Of a DNA stretch of 64,000 bases, positions 16,978 through 25,488 are shown piece by piece. The notes below the pieces were generated by a model that searched no databases, was not told where the DNA came from, and saw nothing but the letters and a program-made list of their open reading frames with translations. Position numbers and translations under genes: made by a program. Numbering within the stretch: position 1 is the stretch's first letter; each line of letters starts with the position of its first letter. Source of the DNA: UBA1660 sp964462035 (lineage in GTDB: Bacteria > Myxococcota_A > Polyangia > Polyangiales > Houyiibacteriaceae); the NCBI GenBank assembly GCA_964462035.1, contig CAYXAP010000012.1, positions 90,970 through 154,969 of the forward strand, read 5' to 3'.

Positions 16978-18212
16978 GACGGCCGTTCGCGCTGCTCTTC
17001 GCGCTGGGCGCGCTCGTGGCGTCGCCGGCCGAGGCGCAGACGTTGGTGCTCTGCGACGCGGACTGGATGGACGTCGAGCGCGTTCTCGCGTTGATCACCG
17101 TCGAGGTCGACGAGCCGTCGCGCTACGTCTTCGGAGTCACCGACTGCTCCGAAGAGTCGGCGAGGGTGGCGGTGAGTGGGCCGAATGGTCTGGCGCGAGA
17201 GCGACAGGTGCGGCTCGCGAGCACGGCGCCGGAGGCCCGGTCGCGACTGGTGGCGCTGGTACTCGTCGAGCTCATTCGGCTCGGTACGCGGGAGCGGCCC
17301 GAGCAGCCGGTACCGCCGTCTCCCGAGCCGGAGCCTCCCGTCGAGTCCGAGCCCGCCGGCGAACCCGCAGAGCCCGCCGTCGAGCCGGGAGGGGAGGAAG
17401 ACGTCCCGGCCCTGGCAGCGCGCCCCTGGGCTCCCGATCCCTACGAGCGGGTCGACGAGGAGCCGATCGGGCCCGAACCCGAGGTGCCCCCGGTGGCAGA
17501 GCTCCCCTGGGCCGAGAACCCCTATCAGCGCTTCGAGGGCACGGAGAGCACGGACTCGTCACCCGAGGTCGCGGAGCTTCCGGCCACGTTGGCGGAAGAG
17601 CCGAGCACGGACCCGTGTAGCGGAGATGGACTCGTCCTCTACTTGAGCGCTCGTGGCTGCTCCACCGCCATCGGCATCGGCGTCGGCGTCGCTCGTCACC
17701 ATCTCGGCACCACGACCGATGGGTCGCTGCTGTCGTTCCAAGGTCGGCTTCGGTTCCGGTGGCGCTTTGCCTACTTCGGCGCGCGCGCTGCCGGCCGGCT
17801 GAGGCGGACGGCGCCGTCCGGGGCGTCCGTGAACCTCTCGGCCTACACGGCGTTCGCGGGCCTCGAGCTCGGCAGCGTACGTTTCGCCCGCGGGGCCTTC
17901 GCGGTCGGCGTGCAGGCGGAAGCGGGGGCGATTCGCTTCCGCGAGCTCAACTCGACTGGCGGCTGTTCGAGCACCGACTTCTTTTCGGACTGCAGCGATG
18001 GTCCGCAGGTCGGCTCGCGCCCGACCTTTGGCGGCATGCTCTCGCTTCGACTCGAGGTCCCCGTCCGAAAGGGGGGCGTCGCCTTCGAGCTGGAGGGCGG
18101 CTGGATGAGAGGCTTGATGGTGTCTTCGTTCTTCGACCCCGTCGCCGGATTGGGTGGGGCACAGCTGTCGTTTCTCGTCGAAGCGACCTTCGGACTGAGG
18201 GGGGCGTCTTGA
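16974..18212 (+). CDS. Secreted protein with N-domain, acidic linker and barrel-like C-domain
   Basis: 412-aa exported protein. GTG 16974 overlaps the upstream stop (GTGA) and follows GGAAGGCGAG. After a signal peptide (ALGALVASPAEA) come an N-terminal alpha/beta domain of about 85 residues with two Cys, ending in RSRLVALVLVELIRL; a long Pro/Glu linker containing two related PWAxxPYxRx segments; and a C-terminal domain of about 180 residues made of amphipathic strands with two more disulfide-like Cys pairs (CSTAIGIGVGVARHHLG ... LSFLVEATFGLR), consistent with an outer-membrane barrel. The same plan recurs at 37287-38381 near the second ECF locus. Fourth partner is a di-haem peroxidase. Exact function unknown. 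Confidence 0.75.
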   Translation: MRRPFALLFALGALVASPAEAQTLVLCDADWMDVERVLALITVEVDEPSRYVFGVTDCSEESARVAVSGPNGLARERQVRLASTAPEARSRLVALVLVELIRLGTRERPEQPVPPSPEPEPPVESEPAGEPAEPAVEPGGEEDVPALAARPWAPDPYERVDEEPIGPEPEVPPVAELPWAENPYQRFEGTESTDSSPEVAELPATLAEEPSTDPCSGDGLVLYLSARGCSTAIGIGVGVARHHLGTTTDGSLLSFQGRLRFRWRFAYFGARAAGRLRRTAPSGASVNLSAYTAFAGLELGSVRFARGAFAVGVQAEAGAIRFRELNSTGGCSSTDFFSDCSDGPQVGSRPTFGGMLSLRLEVPVRKGGVAFELEGGWMRGLMVSSFFDPVAGLGGAQLSFLVEATFGLRGAS

Positions 18213-19531
18213 GGTACCTGGCGTTGTTGCTGATCGTGTCGCTCGGTTGCGAGACCGAGTGGATCGACATCACCGGGCCCACCGATCGGCCCGGTGTGGC
18301 CGACCTCGGAGCCTTCGAGCCGGATGGTGGCCATCGTGCGGAGGCCGAGTTTCAGCTCGGACAGGCACTCTTCTTCGACCGCGTGCTCAGCGGGAACAAG
18401 AACGTCGCCTGTGCGACCTGCCACGTGCCCTTCACCAGCACGACGGAGACACTGCCACTCTCGATCGGCGAGGGTGGCACTGGCACTGGTCCGACGCGTT
18501 CGATCGGCGACGGCGTCGTGCTCCCACGCAACACGTCCGCGCTCTTCGTGAGCGCATCGACGCGCGCGCTCTTCTGGGACGGGCGCGTGCAGGCGGACGG
18601 CGCGACGATCGTTTCGCCCATCGCGCAGCCGCCCGGCATCGCCACTCCGCTCGAAGCGCTCGTGTTGGTGCCGATCCACGACCGCGACGAGATGCGTGGC
18701 CATCCGGGTGACCGCACGGCGGACGGGTTCCGTAACGAGCTCGCCGAGCTCGAAGACCCGCTCGCCGTGGCGGACGCGGTCTTCGCCCGGGTGGCGGCCA
18801 TCCCCGACTACGTCGACCTGCTACACCGGGCGTATCCCGGCGAGACCCACGGCTTCCAGCACATCGCGCGGGCCATCGTCCGTTTCCAGCTCGAGCTCTG
18901 GGACCGGCGCGACTCGGCGTGGGACCGCTTCGAGCTCGACGGCGAGCCACTCGAGGGCGAGGCGGAAGCTGGTCGACGGCTCTTCTTCGGCGACGCCGGG
19001 TGCGTGCGGTGCCACTCTGGCGACGACTTCGGCGGCGACGAGTTCCACAACCTCGGCGTGCCCGTGTTCGGTCCGGGCAAGGGCGACGACGGACTCGACG
19101 AGGGGCGTTTCGAGGTCACCGGCGACCCGGCGGATCGTTTCGCGTTCCGGGCCCCGCCGCTGCGCAACGCGCGACTCACCGGTCCATGGATGCACAACGG
19201 TGCCTACGAGACGCTCGAGGGTGCCGTACGCCACCACCTGGATCCGGATGCCGCGTGGGACGACTACGCGCTGAACCAGCTGCCGAACTCGCTCGCGCTC
19301 ACCGTTCGCCTCGACGCCGAGATGAAAGAGGAGGTCTTCGCGACCCTCAGTGACGGCGTTCGACCGCTCCGACCGCTGAGCGAACGAGAGATCGACCAGC
19401 TCCTCTCGTTCCTGAAGGCGCTGGACGGCGACTCGGAGCTGCTCCGTTCACCGACCACCGCGGTGCCCCTCTTCGTTCCCAGTGGCCTCCCCGTCGACGT
19501 CTGGCCCGGCGGCCCCCACCCCTTCCGCTGA
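18209..19531 (+). CDS. Di-haem cytochrome c peroxidase/MauG-like lipoprotein
   Basis: 440-aa periplasmic protein, last gene of the ECF operon. TTG 18209 overlaps the preceding stop (TTGA) behind GAGGGGGG and gives a lipoprotein signal LLLIVSLGC. Two c-type haem sites are clear: C68-A-T-C-H72 and C265-V-R-C-H269. FQLGQALFFDRVLSG and LRNARLTGPWMHNGAYETL are hallmarks of the CcpA/MauG family, which reduces H2O2 or performs long-range oxidations; Met axial ligand candidates lie in GPWMHNG. Lipid anchoring and sigma control suggest a peroxide or electron-transfer role at the envelope. Convergent with the kinase gene 13 nt away. Confidence 0.92.
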   Translation: MRYLALLLIVSLGCETEWIDITGPTDRPGVADLGAFEPDGGHRAEAEFQLGQALFFDRVLSGNKNVACATCHVPFTSTTETLPLSIGEGGTGTGPTRSIGDGVVLPRNTSALFVSASTRALFWDGRVQADGATIVSPIAQPPGIATPLEALVLVPIHDRDEMRGHPGDRTADGFRNELAELEDPLAVADAVFARVAAIPDYVDLLHRAYPGETHGFQHIARAIVRFQLELWDRRDSAWDRFELDGEPLEGEAEAGRRLFFGDAGCVRCHSGDDFGGDEFHNLGVPVFGPGKGDDGLDEGRFEVTGDPADRFAFRAPPLRNARLTGPWMHNGAYETLEGAVRHHLDPDAAWDDYALNQLPNSLALTVRLDAEMKEEVFATLSDGVRPLRPLSEREIDQLLSFLKALDGDSELLRSPTTAVPLFVPSGLPVDVWPGGPHPFR

Positions 19532-19544
19532 GGGACGCTCGCTC

Positions 19545-21521
19545 TCATCGTTCTCGAACCTCGGCCGGCGATGGTGGGCCTCCTGCCGAGGTATGCAGAC
19601 CGAAGAGTCGCCGCATGTGCCACGCCTGGAAGACCGCGGCGCGCTGGGTGTCCTCGAGCTCGTCTCGCAAGGCGCTCGCCGAGAGGCTGGTCACGAGCAG
19701 CACCATCATCGTCCCGCCCGTCAGGAGCGCGAGCGTGGGGCCCGCGGGGAAGTCGATCACCTGCGGCAAGATGGTGAGTCCGTCGGGGCCGAAGGCGTAG
19801 GAGCTCGGCAGCCAGCCCAGGAACTCGAGGGCGAGCGGGCCGAACACCGCGAGCGAGCCGAGGATGGCGAACCGGATCCGGTCCCTCCGAGAGTCGGTGA
19901 GCATGAAGATGAAGTTCGTACCCAGCATCAGCTGCGGGGCCAGGAAGAGTGGACCGAACGCGCGGGTCGCGACCGCGATGCTCGTCGTGGTCCAGAAGAG
20001 CACGAGGTAGAGCCACCCGTTTGCGATCGGGCCTCGCTTTCGGGCGAGCAACAGACAGGTGATCACCATCCCCGTGACGCAGCCGAGCTCGACCAAGAGC
20101 GGCGTGAGCTCGCGGATCCCCTGCAGCGCCAGCGCGGGGAGGAAGAGGAGGAACGCCACGTGGGACCAGAATCCGAGCATCAGCGCGCGGCGGGTGCGCC
20201 GCTGTTGGATGGCGTGGAGCTCTTGGTCGACGTCCTCGAGCGGCGTCGGCGGTCGGGCCTCCGCCACTCGGAAGAAGAGCCTCATCGCGCTCTCTCGTCC
20301 GAGTGCCAGCGCGCGGCCGATTTCGGTGAGCGCGTTCTCACGCGGCTCGAGCGCGAGAGGACCGTCGAGCGTCTCACCCAGCGCGTCCTCCAACAAGGCT
20401 TCTGCGCGAGCCTCGTGGGCCTCTGCCAGCTCCTGTCGGAGGGCCTCGTCTCGTTCTCCACTCAGGTAGCGTTCGATGGCGTCGTGCATCTCACGCATCG
20501 ACGCGAAGCGGTCCCGAGGCCGTAGCTGCAGGGCCCGGCGACAGATCTGGTCGAGCTCCGGCGCGACGTCGGGCCGCACGGCGGAGGGTCGCCCATCCAC
20601 CCCCTCGAGGGTCTTGGCCATGCGTTCGTTGGCGGTTCCCGAGCCGAAGAGACGGCGCAGGGTGAGCACCTCGTAGAGCACCACGCCCATCCCGTAGACG
20701 TCTGCGCGTCCGTCGATGACACCTCCGCGGATCTGCTCGGGCGCGGCGTATCCGACGGTTCCGAGGACGGCGCCGGCGCGCGTCTGACCCGCGGCCACGT
20801 CACCGGTGATGATGGCGTCGGACGCCTCGTCCCCCGCGCCCTCGACGCGGGCGACACCCCAGTCGAGCACGTAGACCTCTCCGAAGTCGCCGAGCATGAG
20901 GTTGGCGGGTTTGAGGTCGCGGTGGATGACACCATGCTCGTGCGCGTACTGCATGGCGAGGCAAACCCGCGAGATCGCGTTCAGGAGCGTGCGCCGATCG
21001 AAGCGGGCGAGCATCTCCGCGTCACCGCTGGCCTGGCCATGGAGCACCTCCGCGAGCGTGCGGCCGCGGACCCGCTTCATGACGAAGTAGGGGCGCGACT
21101 CCGGGTCGACACCGAGGTCGTGCACCGGGACGATCGCCGGGTGCTGTAGCCGACCCTGCACTCGAGCCTCGCGGACGAAGCGTTCGACGGCATCCGGCTG
21201 CTCGCGTGTGGGGAGTAGGCGCTTGAGGGCCACGTCCCGACCGACCCGAAGATCGTGGCAACGGACCACTTCGCCCATTCCGCCGGTACCGAGGGGTTCC
21301 TGCAGATCGTAGCGGCTCGCGAAGCCTGCCTCGTCCTCCCGCGGCAGCTGAGCCGCGAGGTCGTAGGCGCCCACCTGGGGCTGCGTGCTGGGGCCGGTGA
21401 AGACTCGGACGGTCTCGTCGTCGTGACCCCCCGAAGGCGTGGAGGGAAGCGTCTCGGGGTGCCGCAGACCCTTTTCGTCGGTGGTGGGATCGTCGGGAGG
21501 CGGTGGGGACGAGCTTCTCAC
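19545..21521 (-). CDS. Membrane Ser/Thr protein kinase with C-terminal multi-helix domain
   Basis: 658-aa kinase. After a Pro-rich N-terminus (1-65) the Hanks-type domain (about 70-345) shows GTGGMGEV, the ATP lysine in VALKRL, HRDLKPANL and APEQIRGG. The Mg-binding DFG triad reads DWG, a recurrent variant that keeps the Asp. A helical linker (350-460) leads to six or so hydrophobic helices (about 460-625), then a soluble tail. The design suggests a kinase sensing membrane or lipid state. GTG 21521 is preceded by TACTCT at a 6-nt spacing (leaderless-like). Divergent from the second kinase, so the two may be coregulated. Confidence 0.92.
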   Translation of the reverse strand: MRSSSPPPPDDPTTDEKGLRHPETLPSTPSGGHDDETVRVFTGPSTQPQVGAYDLAAQLPREDEAGFASRYDLQEPLGTGGMGEVVRCHDLRVGRDVALKRLLPTREQPDAVERFVREARVQGRLQHPAIVPVHDLGVDPESRPYFVMKRVRGRTLAEVLHGQASGDAEMLARFDRRTLLNAISRVCLAMQYAHEHGVIHRDLKPANLMLGDFGEVYVLDWGVARVEGAGDEASDAIITGDVAAGQTRAGAVLGTVGYAAPEQIRGGVIDGRADVYGMGVVLYEVLTLRRLFGSGTANERMAKTLEGVDGRPSAVRPDVAPELDQICRRALQLRPRDRFASMREMHDAIERYLSGERDEALRQELAEAHEARAEALLEDALGETLDGPLALEPRENALTEIGRALALGRESAMRLFFRVAEARPPTPLEDVDQELHAIQQRRTRRALMLGFWSHVAFLLFLPALALQGIRELTPLLVELGCVTGMVITCLLLARKRGPIANGWLYLVLFWTTTSIAVATRAFGPLFLAPQLMLGTNFIFMLTDSRRDRIRFAILGSLAVFGPLALEFLGWLPSSYAFGPDGLTILPQVIDFPAGPTLALLTGGTMMVLLVTSLSASALRDELEDTQRAAVFQAWHMRRLFGLHTSAGGPPSPAEVRER

Positions 21522-21557
21522 CGACTCAGAGTAGCTCGAATCGGACGACGGATTCCG

Positions 21558-21592
21558 TTGACCGCGCTCGGCCGCGACCGTAGCGTCGCGCC
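21558..21592 (+). promoter_or_regulatory. Sigma-70-like leaderless promoter of the propeller kinase
   Basis: TTGACC (21558-21563), a 17-bp spacer and TAGCGT (21581-21586) lie just upstream of ATG 21593; only 6 nt separate the -10-like box from the start codon, so the mRNA would have essentially no leader. On the other strand TACTCT (21533-21528) takes the same position before the divergent kinase. Confidence 0.55.
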
Positions 21593-24451
21593 ATGACCGA
21601 GGCGTCCGACGAAGCCAAGGAGCGGCTCGGGCAGGTCGTGGGCGGCCGCTTCGAGCTGCGCTCGATTCTCGGAGTTGGTGGCTTCGGCGCCGTCTACGAG
21701 GCCCACGACGGGCAGACGGGCAGCACGGTCGCTCTCAAGGTCCTGCACCCTGAGCTCGCCCAGAGCCGTGAAGTGGTGGTCCGTTTCGAGCGAGAGGCGC
21801 TGGCGGCCTCGAAGATCGGCCATCCCGGCATCGTTCGGGTGCTCGCCCAGGGCAAGGAGCCGCTCCCCTGGTTCGCCATGGAGAAGCTCGAAGGCCGCGA
21901 CGCCGGAGACGTGCTCCGCGAAGAGGGCCCGATGGTGCTCGGCCGCGCGGTTCGGCTCGTCCGCGCGGTCTGCGACGCGCTCCACGCGGCGCACCAGGCG
22001 GGGATCGTCCACCGCGATCTCAAGCTCGACAACATCTTCCTCGAGGGCCCGGAGCAGACGCCCAAGCTCCTCGACTTCGGCGTGAGCAAGTTCCTCGAGG
22101 TGGTCGACGGACAGTCCCTGATGACGCGCACCGGGACGGCCGTGGGCACGCCCTACTACATGTCCCCCGAGCAGGCGCAGGGAAAGAAGACCGTCGGTGC
22201 GCCCGCCGACATCTACGCCCTCGGCGTGATCCTCTTCGAGCTGCTGACCGCGCAGCGCCCTTTCGAGGACGAGTCCTACCCGATGCTCGTCCTCAAGATC
22301 TGCACCGAGCCGCCGCCGGCGGTGAGCATCTATCGGGACGACGTGCCCGCGGCATTCGCGAAGCTGATCGAGCGCTGCCTCGACAAGGAGGCGTCCAACC
22401 GCTTCGCCAGCGCGGCCGAGCTCTCCGAAGCGCTCGCGCCCTACGCCGACGCGGACCAGGTCGTGCGCCTCCGGAACGCGCCACGGACCAGCGACTCGCG
22501 CGCCAAGGCTCTCGGCACGGCGCCGACGGCGCTCTCCATCGACCCGCACACCGGCCAGCCGCTCGCGCGCGACCTCGAAGAGGAAGCCGACCGTGCCGCC
22601 GACTCGGTTCGCAAGGGCGGGATGGGTCCGTGGATCGTGATCGGGGTGCTGGCGCTGGCCGCGGTCGCCGGCGTGACCGCCTTCCTGATGCGTGCGCCGG
22701 AGGAGACCGCCGAGAGCAACGAGTGGCTCCCGGTCCGGCTGCCGAGCCCGGGCATCCCGGTGATCGCGCCGCTCTCGGCGCCGGCACCGACCGAGCTCGG
22801 CTGGCGCTGGGAGAATCCGCGGCCCCGAGCGATGCCGACGTGGCGCGACGTCGAGGTCGCTTCGTCGGAGATGATCGCGATGGTCGGCCCCGGCGGACGT
22901 GCGGCGAAGCTCACCGGTAGCCAGCTCACTTGGTGGGCCACGGGCACCCGGAACGACCTGAACGGGCTGGCGTTCATCGGTCCTGCCCAGGCGCTCGCCG
23001 TCGGCGACGAGGGCACGATCGTCGCGCTCCTGCAGACCGGACCGCGGGCCATCGAGCTCGACTCGACCGCGACCCTCCACGACGTCGTCGCGCTCGGCCC
23101 GACCGACGCTCTGGCCGTCGGCGCGGAGGGCACGGTGGTGCGTCTGCAGACCCTGCGGCCGTCCGTGGTGGACACCGGCCGGAGCGACCACCTCTTCGGC
23201 GTCGACGAGGACGACGGCGTGGTGCGAGCGGTCGGGACCGGTGGCGTCGTGCTCCGCATCGACGAGGCGGGCGTGACGGTCGAGCACGAGGGTGGCGCCA
23301 CGCTGCGATCGATCGCGCACTGCATCGGTCGCTGGCTCGCCGTCGGTGACCACGGCACCGTGCTCCGACTGGTCGACGACCGCTGGGAGCGGGTGGCCAC
23401 GGACATCGACGAAGGGCTGACCGATCTCGCCTGCGACGCCGACCGCTTCGCAGCGAGCGGGCGCGAGGGCAAGGTCTACCTCCTCGACGGCGAGCGCGCC
23501 GTGGCGCTGGAGAGCGGCGACACCCTCGGCTTCCGTGGCATCGGCGGCGGTGAAGGCATGGCGACTTGGCTGGTCGGTGACGGCGGCCGTCTCGCGCGAG
23601 TCGACGGCGATCATCTGCGGATGCTGACCGCGGGTCCGGTGGCGACGCTCTTCGACGTGACCGACCTCGCGGGCGTGCTCGTCGTCGTCGGCCAGTGGGG
23701 GACGCTCGCCAAGACCACCGATGGCCGGCTCGCGACGGTCGAGACCCCGACCGAGGTGGCGCTGGCCGCCGTCGCCAAGCTCGAGGAGCACCGCCTGATC
23801 GCGGTCGGCGACGAGGGGCAGCTGCTGGAAGTCACCTTCGACTCCGTCCGCCGCCACCAGCTCGAGGGCGACGACTCGGTGAGCTTGCGCGACCTGGTTG
23901 CCGGCGGCGGCGTGCTCGTCGCCGTGGGCGCGGGTGGCTCGGTCGTCCGCGGAGCGCCCGGCGCGTTCGTGGTCGAGCGGGTCCCGGAGCTCGGCACCTT
24001 CTGGGGCATCGCGGGTACCCCCGACCGCGCGCTCGCGGTCGGCGACGACGGAGCGGTGGTCCGCATCGAAGGCGCGACCGAGACCCGAGTGCTCTGCCCG
24101 GAGGGCCCGACCCTGCGCGACGTGATGCTCCAGACCGAGGGCGACGGCGAGACCTACTGGGCCGTGGGCGATGGCGGCCGCATTCTTCGCATCGACGCCG
24201 AGGGGTGCGTGGCGGAGCAGGAAGCGAGCGAGGACGCTCCGGTGCTCCACGCGGTCGAGCTCGGTCCGCAGGGGCGACCCTTCGCGGTCGGCGAGGACGG
24301 CGCGGCCTTCGAGCGGGGCGAGGATGGGAGCTGGACCGCTCTGGATCTCTCGGTGGGCGGGCTCGAGCTCCGCGGCCTGCACCGCACCGACCACGACGTC
24401 TACCTGGTCGGAGCGAGCGGGCTCGTCATGCGGCACCGCCGGCTCGATTGA
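21593..24451 (+). CDS. Ser/Thr protein kinase with 14-repeat propeller-like extracytoplasmic domain
   Basis: 952-aa receptor-type kinase. The N-terminal kinase domain (about 18-285) has GVGGFGAVYEA, VALKVL, HRDLKLDNIFL, LLDFGVSKF and GTPYYMSPEQ, all catalytic residues intact. A juxtamembrane segment is followed by one membrane helix (about 344-366, WIVIGVLALAAVAGVTAFL). The outer part (about 400-950) consists of fourteen roughly 40-residue repeats centred on A-V-G-(D/E)-x-G-x-(V/L)-x-R-(V/I/L), resembling Ycf48/BNR-type propeller blades; 14 could be two seven-bladed propellers. It probably senses a periplasmic ligand and phosphorylates cytoplasmic proteins. Targets unknown. Confidence 0.93.
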   Translation: MTEASDEAKERLGQVVGGRFELRSILGVGGFGAVYEAHDGQTGSTVALKVLHPELAQSREVVVRFEREALAASKIGHPGIVRVLAQGKEPLPWFAMEKLEGRDAGDVLREEGPMVLGRAVRLVRAVCDALHAAHQAGIVHRDLKLDNIFLEGPEQTPKLLDFGVSKFLEVVDGQSLMTRTGTAVGTPYYMSPEQAQGKKTVGAPADIYALGVILFELLTAQRPFEDESYPMLVLKICTEPPPAVSIYRDDVPAAFAKLIERCLDKEASNRFASAAELSEALAPYADADQVVRLRNAPRTSDSRAKALGTAPTALSIDPHTGQPLARDLEEEADRAADSVRKGGMGPWIVIGVLALAAVAGVTAFLMRAPEETAESNEWLPVRLPSPGIPVIAPLSAPAPTELGWRWENPRPRAMPTWRDVEVASSEMIAMVGPGGRAAKLTGSQLTWWATGTRNDLNGLAFIGPAQALAVGDEGTIVALLQTGPRAIELDSTATLHDVVALGPTDALAVGAEGTVVRLQTLRPSVVDTGRSDHLFGVDEDDGVVRAVGTGGVVLRIDEAGVTVEHEGGATLRSIAHCIGRWLAVGDHGTVLRLVDDRWERVATDIDEGLTDLACDADRFAASGREGKVYLLDGERAVALESGDTLGFRGIGGGEGMATWLVGDGGRLARVDGDHLRMLTAGPVATLFDVTDLAGVLVVVGQWGTLAKTTDGRLATVETPTEVALAAVAKLEEHRLIAVGDEGQLLEVTFDSVRRHQLEGDDSVSLRDLVAGGGVLVAVGAGGSVVRGAPGAFVVERVPELGTFWGIAGTPDRALAVGDDGAVVRIEGATETRVLCPEGPTLRDVMLQTEGDGETYWAVGDGGRILRIDAEGCVAEQEASEDAPVLHAVELGPQGRPFAVGEDGAAFERGEDGSWTALDLSVGGLELRGLHRTDHDVYLVGASGLVMRHRRLD

Positions 24452-24487
24452 ACCGTAAGCTCCGGCGCTGAGCTACGTTGTGGGGGC

Positions 24488-24985
24488 GTGATGACTCGAC
24501 GCACCCGCTTGGCTCTTCGATGGTTGGTCCTCGCGCTCGGCTTCGCCGTGCTCTGCGCCACCAGCGCCACCCAGCCCGCGCGGATCGACGCGACCCCGCC
24601 GCGGAACGAGCCGGCGACGGACGAGCGGGGGAGGGCGACCATCCGGGTCGTGCTCAGCCCGACGGCGCTCGAGTCGGTGGACCACAGCGAGCTTCGCCTG
24701 ACGCTCCTGGACGCCGGCGAGGAGCCCATCGAGGGGCGGCTCTGGCTGCCAGGCATCGACGTCCAGGGGCCGGTTCGGGGGAACCAGGTCGAGGTCACCG
24801 GCTATCACCGCGCGTGTGACCTCGACGCCGAGGAGCCGTGCACCCTCGACCTGCAGCTCGCGCTCACGCGTCCCGCGAGCTTTCAGATCGAGGCGGCCCT
24901 GGTCGATCACTCGAACCCGGGCTTCCCCTTCAGCCGCAACGGTCACTTCGGCGCCGGCGCGAACGTGCAGGTGTCGGTGCGATGA
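24488..24985 (+). CDS. Secreted or membrane-anchored hypothetical (165 aa)
   Basis: N-terminal signal/anchor (LALRWLVLALGFAVLCATSA) and a beta-rich mature domain (ATIRVVLSPTALESVDHSEL, LDLQLALTRPASFQIEAALV) that looks like an Ig- or C2-like fold with a single Cys pair (CDLDAEEPC). GTG 24488 is used because TACGTT lies 8 nt before it; ATG 24491 is a one-codon shorter alternative. Overlaps the next membrane-protein gene by 4 nt, so the two form an operon behind the propeller kinase. Family not recognised. Confidence 0.65.
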   Translation: MMTRRTRLALRWLVLALGFAVLCATSATQPARIDATPPRNEPATDERGRATIRVVLSPTALESVDHSELRLTLLDAGEEPIEGRLWLPGIDVQGPVRGNQVEVTGYHRACDLDAEEPCTLDLQLALTRPASFQIEAALVDHSNPGFPFSRNGHFGAGANVQVSVR

Positions 24986-25488
24986 GGCGCTCCACCGAAG
25001 CCGGCGCGCTCCTGGTGCACCCGCTGGTGCTCGGAGCGCTCGCGCTCTGGGCGCTCAACGACCATTGGTTCAAGAGCGTCGGTGGTTGGCTACCGGGCAA
25101 GCTATCGGACGTTGCGTGCCTGATCGTGATCCCCGTGCTCGTCGGCGGTGGAGTGGAGCTCGCCTTCGGCCGTCGCGGCGGCCGCTGGCTCTTCGGCGCG
25201 GCCGCGCTCGCCGCCCTCATCATGGCGCTCATCAATACGTGGGCGCCGGCGGCCTGGGCCTACGAGCAGGGGCTCGGCCTGATGCAGTGGCCCTTCCGCG
25301 GGCTGGCCTCGGTGATCCGCGGCGAAGGCTGGCCCGCTCACCGGCCCGTGGTCCTGACGATGGACCCGACCGACCTGATCACGCTCCCCGCGGTGCTCGT
25401 CCCGGTGTGGCTCGAGCGGCGCCGCACGGGGCGTCGGAGCGTTTCTTCGAACGCGGCGACTACTCGATCAGAATCGCTCGGTAGCTGA
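24982..25488 (+). CDS. Small integral membrane protein (168 aa)
   Basis: ATG 24982 overlaps the preceding stop (ATGA). Four hydrophobic segments are visible (ALLVHPLVLGALALWALN, LSDVACLIVIPVLVGGGVEL, LFGAAALAALIMALIN, ITLPAVLVPVWLE) with conserved-looking polar motifs NDHWFK and PGKLSDV at the membrane interface. No transporter or enzyme family is recognised. The last 29 nt overlap the convergent lipoprotein gene. Likely works with the preceding exported protein. Confidence 0.65.
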   Translation: MRRSTEAGALLVHPLVLGALALWALNDHWFKSVGGWLPGKLSDVACLIVIPVLVGGGVELAFGRRGGRWLFGAAALAALIMALINTWAPAAWAYEQGLGLMQWPFRGLASVIRGEGWPAHRPVVLTMDPTDLITLPAVLVPVWLERRRTGRRSVSSNAATTRSESLGS

